Below the pieces are notes generated by a model. That model was given only the letters and a program-made list of their open reading frames with translations. It did not search any database and had not been told where the DNA came from. The position numbers and the translations under genes were made by a program. From Volutella citrinella (Eukaryota; Ascomycota; Sordariomycetes; Hypocreales; Nectriaceae): a stretch of 64,000 bases of DNA. The stretch lies in contig JAWZSP010000003.1 of assembly GCA_034401135.1 (NCBI GenBank), positions 3,658,001 to 3,722,000 of the forward strand, written 5' to 3'. Below are positions 22,736 to 31,839 of the stretch, piece by piece; position 1 is the stretch's first letter, and the number at the start of each line of letters is the position of its first letter.

Positions 22736-24497
22736 CTAATACCCGTTGACAGCGATACCCCGAATCCTCTTGACCACCAGCCTCTCAAAGCTGACAGTGT
22801 AGCTCTCCGCCGCTCCTCGGCTGTCAAGCCCCTGCAAGCACACCAGTACCGCCTTGGCAAAGCTCGGACCCATGGCAAATCGGACCTTGGCCATGACCTC
22901 GTCGCTTTCGTTCAGGATGCACTCCCTCACCTCGCTCGGCTTGCTTGCACCCACATCACCAACAGCCTTCTTGATTGGCGACCACAGGGCTATCTCAATC
23001 AGCACTATACCCAGAGAATACAAGTCAAAGTCCTTGCAGTATGGGTAGCTTCTGTGGCTTGGGTTGCACAGCTGGTTGTCTGGGTGTCGGTAGAAATCGT
23101 TGTCCATGAGTCCAGGGTCCGCCTCTTGTGTCAGGTTTGGTTGGGATGCCGGTCGAGCCAACTCGAAACCAGACACGCAAGGCTCGGCGTAAGCAATGGT
23201 CTTGTCTGGCTGCTCAAACAGGAGGATGTTGTCAGCGCGAAGACCCTTGTGCAGCCAGTCGACAGCGTGGAGCTGATAGACGGTCTCAGCCACGGCGCGT
23301 GCGAGAGCAAGCCGGGCCCCGAGATCAGGCTGGCGGGTCTTCTGCTGCTCGAGGCAGTGGGAAAGGGAAATGATGGCGGCCTCCTCGTGGGTCTTCTTGA
23401 AGAGCAACCCAAAGGCGCCACCATCGTCGTAGTACCCAACGCAACGAGGGACCCGGAAACTGGGCGGCAACTTCAGGTGCAGCAGCATGGCCAGCTCGCA
23501 CACGACCAGTCGCTCGAGCGTGTCCTTTGTGGGTCGCGAGGGCTGCGATTGACGCGGATACGGCTTGAACTCGACCCAGTAGCCGGCCAAGCCGCCCACC
23601 TCTACCGCCCACCGCTGCCTTGCCGATTCCTCCTCGAACAGGACTTCGACTCGATCCTCAGGTAGCTTGAAGGATGACTCATCGCCTGTAGGAGTGGGCT
23701 TGTCGGCATCCGTCTGTGCCTGGAGCTTCTGCTTTTTGAGCTGTGCCAAGTCTCGCAGAAGATGCTCGGTCTGCATGTGGATGGGTGCGGCAGCCTTGTC
23801 CACGCTCAAAGCCTCAATCAGCTCCTTCAGCCCACCGACCGTGTTCTGCACATCCAAGAGACCTATCCACGTCGACTGGACCACCTCGTAGATCTCCTGC
23901 TGGGTCTTGAGCTCCGACAAGGCAATCACGCTGTCGTTGACATGTCTGATGCACTCCACCAGGTCCTCCAGCTCGCCCATCTTGAACGTCGCCCACTTGA
24001 TTTGGTCCTTGGCTTTGCGGCCCATGAGCATCACCTCTTTGAAGGCTAGTTTGAATTTGAACTTGCAGCCACTTCCATAGCTCACTTTCGACGCTTCGTC
24101 AAAGGAAGGACTCTCAGAGGTGAACCTCTGAATGCGATGCCACAGTGGCTCCAACTTTCCTTGGACCATGTAGCGAACTTGATCGGGGATGGTGATGCGC
24201 ACCGGTGGCTGGTCGTCTGCAGTATTCTCGACGAAGCCGAAGATGTGACCCCAGCTCAGAAATTTGCCCTGCTCAAGCTCGAGCCGTACGTACAATGTTC
24301 GGTAGTCTTCCGGCACATCCTTCACATCCAGCATGAATTGAACCCCTAGACCTTCGGGTTAGCATCAAGCGAACAATGAAAGCAAGACCGGAATACTCTG
24401 ATGAGTCGTACATACCGTCCACCACGCCAGCAAAGATCTGAAATAAGATGGAAGCGCCCCCGAGCGCCAAGCCGGCCACACTGAGAGGGTCAGCCAT
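22736..24497 (-). CDS. HeLo-domain protein with C-terminal pseudokinase
   Basis: Exons (minus strand) are 24497..24416 and 24345..22736; the 70-base intron is GTATGT...GTCTAG; 563 residues. The N-terminal ~215 residues match the HeLo (HET-S N-terminal, prion-inhibition) pattern. They open with the hydrophobic helix MADPLSVAGLALGGASILFQ, and splicing gives the typical DGVQFMLDVKDVPEDY...LSWGH segment. HeLo domains of HET-S act by membrane insertion and cell death. Residues about 255-555 have a kinase fold without catalytic residues: HKG (393-395) where HRD is expected, SGF (419-421) for DFG, and no glycine-rich loop. The later helix DFDLYSLGIVLIEI is preserved, so it is a pseudokinase. HeLo plus kinase-like domain occurs widely in fungi. 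A TATA element 59 bases upstream favours this start over an in-frame ATG at 24539. There is no C-terminal amyloid-type motif that I recognise. Confidence 0.85.
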
Positions 24498-24555
24498 TTT
24501 GGGATGTCGGGCTGAGTGTTCTGACCCAGCCTCGACCATGGCCGGGACCGGGCTG

Positions 24556-24562
24556 TTTTATA
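24556..24562 (-). promoter_or_regulatory. TATA box of the HeLo/pseudokinase gene
   Basis: TATAAAA on the minus strand, 59 bases before the chosen ATG at 24497 but only 17 bases before an in-frame ATG at 24539. Transcription starting 25-40 bases below a TATA box would exclude the upper ATG. Confidence 0.5.
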
Positions 24563-24760
24563 GCCATGATTAGGCGCCGGGCCCTTCCAGGCGGCTGCCG
24601 ATGCATGGGTTCAGCTCTCGATTGACGTCGAGGGCGGAATACATTGGGGGCGGTGGCTTTGGCCCCTTTCATTTTGCTTCCTTTCTATTATTGTCATGAA
24701 TACAGCAAAATGCTGCGCCGCGGCGCTTAACCATCCATCCACAGGATCTGTCACCGGTGA

Positions 24761-24766
24761 TATATA
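24761..24766 (+). promoter_or_regulatory. TATA-like element of the zinc-finger gene
   Basis: TATATA within GTGATATATACC, 110 bases before the ATG at 24876. A second weaker CTATATAC lies near 24829-24836. Confidence 0.35.
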
Positions 24767-24875
24767 CCCCGGATCAACTCCCTGCTCAATCACTCAGATA
24801 ATCAGTTCCATCACACATCATAAATCCGCTATATACAATCTTTATCCATTCATTGATCACGTCTAGACTTTCACA

Positions 24876-25934
24876 ATGTCTTCGGTTTCCTCTGCTTCCC
24901 CTGCAGCTCTCCTTGACAGCGCCCGCGATACCCGTGCCAGGCAGCACGCATCCTCCCCCGAGAAGCGCGCCCTGGATTCCCTTTGCACGACTCTCGAGCT
25001 CTACACTTCCCTTCCAACCGGCCTTGACTCGGGCACTTTATCCTTGCTCGACAATCACTACGACACATGCCAGAGAGCAGTCAACTTGATAGTTGAGCTC
25101 CAGAGCAACTACAGAAGTCAGATTCTGGCAGCCGTCGACGAACTGTCCCAGTCATCGACCCGACTCCAGTCCGCGCTGCAGCAGGCGCAGCTGAGAAAGG
25201 CTGACATCTGTCGCTATGGATCAGGATGCAGAGAGTTCGATTGCAAGTTCTTCCATCCCGATGCGCTGCCCTGCCGGAACGGAGCCGCCTGCAAGGACTA
25301 TCCATGCGCTTGGAAGCATCCCAACACCCCGCCGTGTCAATATGGGGCAAGCTGCACGACCCCGGGATGCACCTTTGGCCATCCCAATGCCATCCAAGGT
25401 CGCTCTGGGGCAGCCTACAAGGCCGCTGACCGCGGCTCGACTCATGCTAACAAGCCCCAAAACTGTCGACACGGGGCAGTTTGCAAGAGTAAGAATTGCA
25501 AGTTCTCCCATCCCGAAGCCGTCGACTGCCGGAATGGAGCTGGCTGCAAGACGCCCGATTGCAGCTTCACGCACCCCGAAGCAATTGACTGCCGATTTGG
25601 ACAACGCTGCATGACCTCAGGCTGCACCTTCAAGCACCCCGATCCAATCGACTGTAGGTTTGGGCGAGCTTGCCGTCGCGACGACTGCAAATTTGCACAT
25701 CCTCCGCCTCCGCCCCCGCCTCCTTATACCAAGTCGTCAAAGGAAGCTGAAGGCAGCTCCCCAGCGCCGAGAGGTAGACAGGGCAGAGGCAACTCCAAAG
25801 ACAACGCCAAGGACAACGCCAAAGAAAACGACAAAGAGAACGCCAAGGACAGCTCCAAGGAGAACTCCAAGCGGAGCTCCAACTGGCGCCAACCCAGATC
25901 TACGATTATTCCAGAGAGGCCATTGCACGAATGA
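24876..25934 (+). CDS. Tandem CCCH zinc-finger array protein
   Basis: A single exon of 352 residues. After a 110-residue helical, Ser/Ala-rich N-terminal part come eight units of about 21 residues. Seven are exact C-x5-C-x4-C-x3-H fingers starting at Cys112, 133, 154, 197, 218, 239 and 260; the fourth unit (175-190) has lost all three cysteines. This spacing is that of the Nab2/ZC3H14 type, which binds polyadenosine RNA, so RNA binding is a reasonable but unproven role. Units are joined by the repeated linker HP-x-A/P-I/V-D-C. A proline run (276-283) is followed by a hydrophilic tail of alternating Lys-Asp/Glu-Asn/Ser (about 307-332). It is divergent from the HeLo gene and convergent with the finger-bearing kinase gene. 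I know no named family with this whole architecture. Confidence 0.85.
   Translation: MSSVSSASPAALLDSARDTRARQHASSPEKRALDSLCTTLELYTSLPTGLDSGTLSLLDNHYDTCQRAVNLIVELQSNYRSQILAAVDELSQSSTRLQSALQQAQLRKADICRYGSGCREFDCKFFHPDALPCRNGAACKDYPCAWKHPNTPPCQYGASCTTPGCTFGHPNAIQGRSGAAYKAADRGSTHANKPQNCRHGAVCKSKNCKFSHPEAVDCRNGAGCKTPDCSFTHPEAIDCRFGQRCMTSGCTFKHPDPIDCRFGRACRRDDCKFAHPPPPPPPPYTKSSKEAEGSSPAPRGRQGRGNSKDNAKDNAKENDKENAKDSSKENSKRSSNWRQPRSTIIPERPLHE
25398..25445 (+). other. Decayed fourth finger in the CCCH array
   Basis: Residues 175-190 keep the spacing and the final His190, but the three cysteine positions read Gly, Tyr and Arg. Each present codon (GGT, TAC, CGC) is one base away from a Cys codon. Confidence 0.75.
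25787..25872 (+). repeat. Coding repeat of Lys-Asp-Asn type in the zinc-finger gene tail
   Basis: A run of imperfect 12-base units such as AACGCCAAGGAC, with substitutions, encodes the SKDNAKDNAKENDKENAKDS-type tail. Confidence 0.7.
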
Positions 25935-26464
25935 GTGTTAGATAATTCTGATACAAGGAGGCCAGTAGGGCCCCGGAATTGATGCTTGTGAAAAGGGAGA
26001 GAAGGTACTAAATTGTAACTACTGTGAAGGACGAAGAAGGGGGGTGAAGTCAGTTTGCATCGCGACGAGCCTTGTGTCAGGTCACACAATGGGCCAGCGA
26101 GTGTCACGGGTTCGTTCCTGCATCATTTATTCATTGAAAAAATTAGTTATCTGATTTGTTTGCTTCCATTCTTAAGACGCTGCTGGCGCTTGGCCAAAGG
26201 AAGGTGCGCTCCACTGATGGCATGGATCACCACAATTGTCAATTCAATGCGAAGCTATGGTAGTTAGCAACGAGTACCATTTGCGCCCGGGAGCATTTGA
26301 CATGTACCCCATGAACAACTCCTAGAGAAGCATCTCTTCATGTCAGCCCTGCGCCAAACTAATATGTTCATGATCAGAATTCATGGTCGAGAATTGTTGC
26401 CTCCTCCCGAATGCCTGAAGCTAGTAGACCGGTAGTGCACTGAGTATGAATGCATACACATCCC
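25935..26464. other. Convergent 3' region of zinc-finger and kinase genes
   Basis: About 530 bases, locally A/T-rich (26120-26165). No supported gene. Confidence 0.5.
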
Positions 26465-28258
26465 TTAATCATGTGTGTCCGTATCCAAGACTGGAACTGT
26501 ATCCAATACATGCATGTCGTCGTTGAAATTGCAGCGGTGAGTTTCTCTGGAAGCGCCCTGAGGACAGAGATGCCCATACACGCACATGGGAGTTGGACAT
26601 TTCTTGCCCTTAATGCACGGCCATGTCGCTCTGACGAGGTAATCCAACATCTCCAAGTCACCATCGTCCAATTTATCATCGTGCTGGTACTCGCAAATGG
26701 CTCGATTCCTGCAGTTCTTTTTGAGATAGTGCTCGCGGCAGAGGCTCATGCTCTGGAGCTCGTTGAGCCGATCAATGCTGGCGTTGCTGAGGCTGTCCCG
26801 GTTTCGCGCAAAGTTCAGGGCGGGCAGATCGAGCCTCTCGCCGTTCTTGTTTCGGAAAATGGAGGGCTTCGGCCGGCTCTGCAGCGTGAGGATCTGAGAT
26901 GCCGAGCCGTTGAGGGGCGTCGCCGGTCGGACGGAAGGGGGCGATCTGGAGGGTTGGCGAATCGACGATGGCAACGTCTGCACCTGAAGCTGTGTGGACT
27001 TGATGAGAGAGGCGGCGCCCGACTCTTTCTGCGACTGTGCTTCTTGCAACGCCTTGTACTTGTACTGAAGCAGCTTGTGCCGCTTCAACAAGCCGCTGTA
27101 GCCAAAGCAGTCCCTGTGCTCGTGACAGCTGGCGCAGAAGAACTGCCCATCCGGACTGATTTCCCACAGCTCGGTGATGACCTCAAACGCGTGCGGTCGG
27201 TCCTTCTCATTCTTGCTGATCATGCGAAGAATCAAATCGCGTATGCCGTGGTTCTCCTTTCCAGACCCATGGAAGATGAACGTCACCAGCATGATCTTCA
27301 GGTTGGCATTCCGCTGCACCCATTCCTTGGACGGGATACCTTCTCCGGACGCGTTGGGGTCATCAGCGTTGGTGTTATAGTCTGTTTTCATGCGGCCTAG
27401 CGAGTTGCCAGTGATGTAAATGAAGATGTCCATGAAGACCAAGCCGAGCGAGTACACGTCCGCAGGGGACCCGCGTTCTTTGCGAAGTAAACACTCCGGA
27501 GCGCTGTACGGCTGTGTGCCTTCGTAGGGGCCACAAGTCCGTGTCGAATCTCTACCGTTGTAGTTCCCCGAGACGTTGAAGTCGGTGATGTATACCCCCT
27601 CGTGATCGATAAGGATGTTGGAGGGTTTGATGTCTTTGTGTCGGATCTTCTTCTGTTCGAGATACAGCAGGCCGCTGGCGATGCAGCCACAGATTCGACG
27701 CAGGTGAGAATGTATATCGGCCGGCTTCCATTTATCTGCGACCCATCCCAGCTCGGAAAGCTGGTTGGTTGCTTCACCTTGGAAGTTGTCGTGTTCCGCT
27801 GCCTTGTCCAGCATCTCGAGGAGCTTCTGTAGATCGCAACTGGCGCAAGGATACATGATGATGGTGGTCATGAAGGGCATCGCGTAGGACCCAATGAAGG
27901 TCACTAGATGTCGGTGCCGGAGGTTTTTGAGAATGTCGATCTCCTTTGCAACATTATCCTTGAGGACGGCACGATGATGTCTGATTTCCTTGATCGCGAC
28001 AATGGCATCTTGGCCTTTTAGCTCGCACTTCGTCACCTCGGCATATGCACCTGAGCCCTTGACGTCTAGTCTCCGCAAACGGTCGGATACTTTGGGGTCA
28101 TTGGACTTGGCCTTGGCCTTGAAGAACGAAATACACTGGCCATTGCCCGACCAATGGCCCTGTCCTTTGCTGAGCCTCTCGAGTAATTGTTGGCCGGGGA
28201 ACTGAGCAGCGACCTTTGCCGCTTCACCCAAGCCAAGGTCTTCCCACGTCTCTGCCAT
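26465..28258 (-). CDS. Protein kinase with C-terminal CCCH zinc fingers
   Basis: A single exon of 597 residues. The kinase domain spans about residues 60-365 with the essentials in place: glycine loop GSGAYAEV (68-75), Lys90 in VAIK, catalytic HKDIKPSN with Asp209 and Asn214, DFN (226-228) in place of DFG, SAPE (252-255), and DVYSLGLVFMDI. HKD and DFN are variants that keep the catalytic and metal-binding acids, so it should be active. A cysteine/histidine cluster (CASCHEHRDC, 375-384) follows the kinase. The tail carries C507-x8-C516-x5-C522-x3-H526 and C548-x5-C554-x4-C559-x3-H563. The second finger has the same spacing as the array protein encoded next door. The start MAETWEDLG was preferred to a Met 34 codons upstream because that extension looks non-coding. 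Substrate unknown; the adjacent pseudokinase is a candidate only by position. Confidence 0.85.
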   Translation of the reverse strand: MAETWEDLGLGEAAKVAAQFPGQQLLERLSKGQGHWSGNGQCISFFKAKAKSNDPKVSDRLRRLDVKGSGAYAEVTKCELKGQDAIVAIKEIRHHRAVLKDNVAKEIDILKNLRHRHLVTFIGSYAMPFMTTIIMYPCASCDLQKLLEMLDKAAEHDNFQGEATNQLSELGWVADKWKPADIHSHLRRICGCIASGLLYLEQKKIRHKDIKPSNILIDHEGVYITDFNVSGNYNGRDSTRTCGPYEGTQPYSAPECLLRKERGSPADVYSLGLVFMDIFIYITGNSLGRMKTDYNTNADDPNASGEGIPSKEWVQRNANLKIMLVTFIFHGSGKENHGIRDLILRMISKNEKDRPHAFEVITELWEISPDGQFFCASCHEHRDCFGYSGLLKRHKLLQYKYKALQEAQSQKESGAASLIKSTQLQVQTLPSSIRQPSRSPPSVRPATPLNGSASQILTLQSRPKPSIFRNKNGERLDLPALNFARNRDSLSNASIDRLNELQSMSLCREHYLKKNCRNRAICEYQHDDKLDDGDLEMLDYLVRATWPCIKGKKCPTPMCVYGHLCPQGASRETHRCNFNDDMHVLDTVPVLDTDTHD

Positions 28259-29460
28259 ATTGGATATCGCCTTGGGGGTGGGAGGCGAAGGAGGAACAAG
28301 ATTGTACGGAGCCAACCAGTCAAGGACGGAGACAGCCGCACACCCGAGTTTACAGGGCACAGAACAGATTCAGCCAGCCGAAGGCCATTCTGGTATTATA
28401 TGTACTTGTAGATATAAATAGCCACCTGTCTAACTCTCCACTGGGAGAACTGGCTGCAAGAGGCGACGCTGCTAAGCGCCACGGGTCAGCGGCTGAGGAA
28501 GCCAACCGCTAACATGGGCCAAGCGACAGGTCTCCAATCGAAGCCTGGCGCTTGCACAGAGGACCGTGTCAAAGGCCTTTGCTCAAGCAAAAGCAATGAG
28601 AGTAAGGCAACCAATCAGCCCAAGGTTGCTGGCGCGGGGTAAAACTTGTGCAATGGCAACAAGAATGGTCATCTGCATGCATGCTTAGTGCGGCCTGGAG
28701 GTCGCTCATGAGTCCAGTTGTTTGTTCAGAATGTTTGGGTTGCTGTGATGCGGACCCCTAAAGTAATGGCGATTTGTCGATTTACAAATAGGGAGAGACG
28801 CAAGGCTCGGGCAACTGTTGAGCGGCTTCTCGGTATGTATTAAGACGGAAAACTATGACGATGCGTTGTGGATGATCAGGTAAACTCCCTGAAGCGTCTG
28901 GTGTGTACTCTCACAGTTGTCTCACCTGAGCTGGGCTCTCGATTGCCGCTGTGGCTTTGGCTCCCAACGGCAACCCGATTGGCCTATCAGGATAGACAAT
29001 GCTCCGCGTACAGGGGTCATTTTGGGCTGTTCAAATCCATCCACTGTGAAGGGCGATTCAGCTGCTCGGAGGGCAGTGGAGAGAGACGAGCGCTCATGAG
29101 TTCCCACACCAAGGGTGGGCGGCGTCATGACCCGGTTCGTCTCACAATCTATTCCCTCTGTGGTTTCTTTCATCGCCATAATTTCTCGGCCTGGGCCACG
29201 TAACAATTGCCCCTCACACTCACACTCACAGAAGTGTTGGCTGGGTGCAATCACCAATGCAGCCCAGCCTAGCATCCAATCATGTTGGCCGATGCAAGAG
29301 GGCGCACATGGCCAATCAAGCTCTCCCGCATACCAGCTCATTCGATGACTGATGAAGCAAGCAGACGGGCATTGATGAACAAAGCTCCCTCACCCATCCA
29401 AGATACCGCCGTCATCTCCCACGGCACCTGCTCGCTGTCGCATCACTATCTTCAGCTCTG
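28259..29460. other. Gene-free stretch upstream of the kinase and ubiquitin-like genes
   Basis: A divergent promoter interval of 1.2 kb. TATAAATA occurs at 28413-28420 but in the plus orientation. A CACACT repeat lies near 29216-29230. No supported gene or RNA. Confidence 0.45.
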
Positions 29461-30697
29461 ATGGCCACGCCGACGCCGCCTGAACCTCAAGACACTGTCG
29501 TCCCGCCTGCTGCTGCTGACAGCCCCCAAGAGCCATCGCCACACGCGACGGACGAGGCGCTGCATCTGCCTCTGGAGGCTGAGGTGAAGGCGCTCAGCCT
29601 GGAGGACCCTGTCGGCGATGGCCCAGATCCCGAATTTGGCGGACACGATGCCGTAGCGAAGGGGAAGCTTCCTCTCATTGAAGAAGATGATACTGGTCTG
29701 TGCTCTCCAACACAACACGGCAAACACCTGGAATGCTGCTAACGTTCAAGAAAGCACCTATCGAGGAGCCGGCTGGTGATGATGATGCAAACATCGAGCA
29801 TGCGGAAACTGCTCCCGTCACATTGCCCAAGGCTCCAAGCGGAGCGACGAGGCATGGGGCTGATCTCGAAACCCCGGGAGAGCGCTCCTCCAGGCCCTCG
29901 CTCGGTCCACAGACGAAGGCAAAGAAGAAGTTGTCTGCAGGATGGGCCGCATTCTTTGCTGGGAAAGCCGCCTCGGGCTCCACGGCAGGACAAGCTGCAC
30001 CAGGCCATCCAACAGTCGGACATGCCGTGGTCGGTGGCCCTGTGACACCTGCCGAGTCAAGGTCCCCGCCTCCCGTCAACATACCGCTGCCCTGGGAGAT
30101 TGACCCCGAGAGGCCGGCCCAGAAGCTCCCCATACGCTTCAAGGACGCGGTTGGGCGGTCGTATTTGGTCCCATGGCGCACGGCGGAGACTTGGGATGTA
30201 AGAATGCCAGGGCTCACATCAACACCATTGCTAACTCGGCTGGCTAGAACATGAAGGAGATGATCGACAACCGGTTCAGCGGCACGGACAACGTGCTCCG
30301 GACGGCCGTCGCCCTCGGCCGCTTCGACGTGACCATCACGCCGGCGCCGGCGCTGGATCCGCAGCAATACGTCCAACGCCCGCCGCAGGGACCCTTGCAC
30401 CATCGCCCGCGGCGCACGTTTGACGTTACGCCCGACGCCTGGGGCGACCTGGTGCAGCCCGGCGCCTTCGTCCAGATGAACATGTGGCCGCAGCAGCCGA
30501 ACCAGCCCGTCTGGCACTGGCCGCAGGGTAGTATGGTGCCCGGCCCGCCCGTCGTCAACATGCCCCCGCCCATGAGGCCGCGGGTTATCAACGTCAGGCC
30601 GCCCCCGCCCGCTACAGGATCGCGGCTGAGACGCAAGAAGGGCAAGACGTATAAGAACACGGGGCGGCCCGTGAGATTCAATACGGTTCGCGATTAG
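29461..30697 (+). CDS. Ubiquitin-like-domain protein, fungal ULD type
   Basis: Likely exons are 29461..29695, 29755..30197 and 30248..30697, giving 375 residues. The second intron (50 bases, GTAAGA, CTAAC, GGCTAG) is clear. The first (59 bases, GTCTGT donor, AAAG acceptor, CTAACG branch) is weaker and was chosen by frame. The first half is acidic, Pro-rich and probably disordered. Residues ~200-320 match a ubiquitin-like fold found in many filamentous fungi: PLPWEID, then IRFKDAVGRSYLVPWRTAETWDNM, and later FDVTPDAWGDLVQPGAFVQMNMWP. The tail is Pro-rich, then basic (SRLRRKKGKTYK). In fungi such domains are often appended to signalling proteins; here it stands alone. Function unknown. It sits in the accessory stretch beside the HeLo locus. 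Confidence 0.72.
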
Positions 30698-31839
30698 ATC
30701 CCGGTTCTCGGGACTTGCACAAAGGTGGCCGACCTGGCTGCGCTGGTTGGAATGGACTTTGACCGGCGAGTTTCGGTTTGTGGAAGAACATGAGGCTCAT
30801 TGGCGTTTACAATTACACATAGCGGCTCTGGAATCTATCACGTATCCTCTGATGATTGAACTTCTCCATCGGCCTCATCTATTCCATCTGGTCCCGAAAA
30901 GCAACAAGTAAAAGCGACACCTGTTTGTATTGGGTAATAGGTACAGTAATAGGAAAGGCACCTACTAGTAATTATGTGATTGTTGCATTAGAGCTGACCT
31001 CAATTGGTCTGTGCAGCGACGTAGCCTTGACAACTTTCGTGTTGAGCGCAGGAGGAGAACCGAGTGACCAGCGCCTCAATACGATGCTATGTCGGCTGTG
31101 AGCGCCATCAAGAAAGAGTGTTACGTGGGCTGAGCTTCGAAGTTGCATCTGGTTCATTTCCATTGGTTCCACCTGAAGTCGGCCCCCGCCAAAACCCGAG
31201 TGGCGGTTCAGCTGCGGACCGGGCCTCAGCCGCTGGGCTACGGCACATCTTTTGGGGCCCCTCAGCCAGGCTAGGGCACGTCATCCCACTGGCGCTGGCC
31301 CCAAGAACCAGATCGTAGTGGCTGCCCAGGGAGTACTAAGACAATGTCAGCAGCTCTTAGCGGAGAACTGTCTGTCGGGTAGCAGCTGGAGAGAGTTGAT
31401 CGACTCGGCTCCCCGACTCTTGTCAAGCCACTGGCCTCGATCCACATGCATTTTGTCTCGCAGCGATGCGGTGGTTGGTCACTCGTTTCGGATAGTTACC
31501 TGCAGGTGGTCAGCACGGGCAACTGACCCTGGGATGGGCCACAGCGCTTAAGCCGCAACACCCTAGTCAGGAAATCCGGCTGCGAGGAGTTGAACGAAGG
31601 TACCGTACCCAGGTAGGTAAGGCAGGTTAATATGCAGCAGCCCTGTCATCTCATGGAGGATCTCCATGTCTGCCAGATTCCTTCCTGCCTCACTTTTCTA
31701 TGCGGAGTAAAAAGATCTGCTCTTGAGCATCGGGCTTGGCGGTTTCATCTACTGTAACCCAGCACTACGAGAGCTACGAGAGTTACAACGGCACTCCTCA
31801 TTGGGCGCGGTCCACACTGCGAAAAGCCTCGCAACCGAA
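30698..31839. other. Gene-free stretch before the CorA-like gene
   Basis: No supported gene. The last ~120 bases (from 31723) are open in the CorA frame but lack an ATG, so a short upstream exon cannot be excluded. A possible small first exon starts at the ATG at 31653 but splices to the wrong frame with the obvious sites. Confidence 0.4.

Larger units (their letters stand above)
24498..24875. promoter_or_regulatory. Divergent promoter of the HeLo and zinc-finger genes
   Basis: A 378-base region between the two starts. It has a TATAAAA for the minus-strand gene and a TATATA for the plus-strand gene (listed separately), so the two could be co-regulated. There is little room for a long leader on the HeLo side. 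Confidence 0.55.

Noticed and set aside
22697..23665. 322-codon plus-strand open frame
   Set aside because: It is antisense to the HeLo/pseudokinase exon; composition mirrors the coding strand and no domain is visible.
24498..24539. Upstream in-frame ATG of the HeLo gene
   Set aside because: It would sit only 17 bases below the TATAAAA element and add 14 residues before the MADPLSVAG start expected for HeLo proteins.
26450..27400. 316-codon plus-strand open frame
   Set aside because: Antisense shadow of the finger-bearing kinase gene.
31653..31707. Small upstream exon for the CorA-like gene
   Set aside because: The only plausible donor and acceptor give a frame that does not match the main exon.
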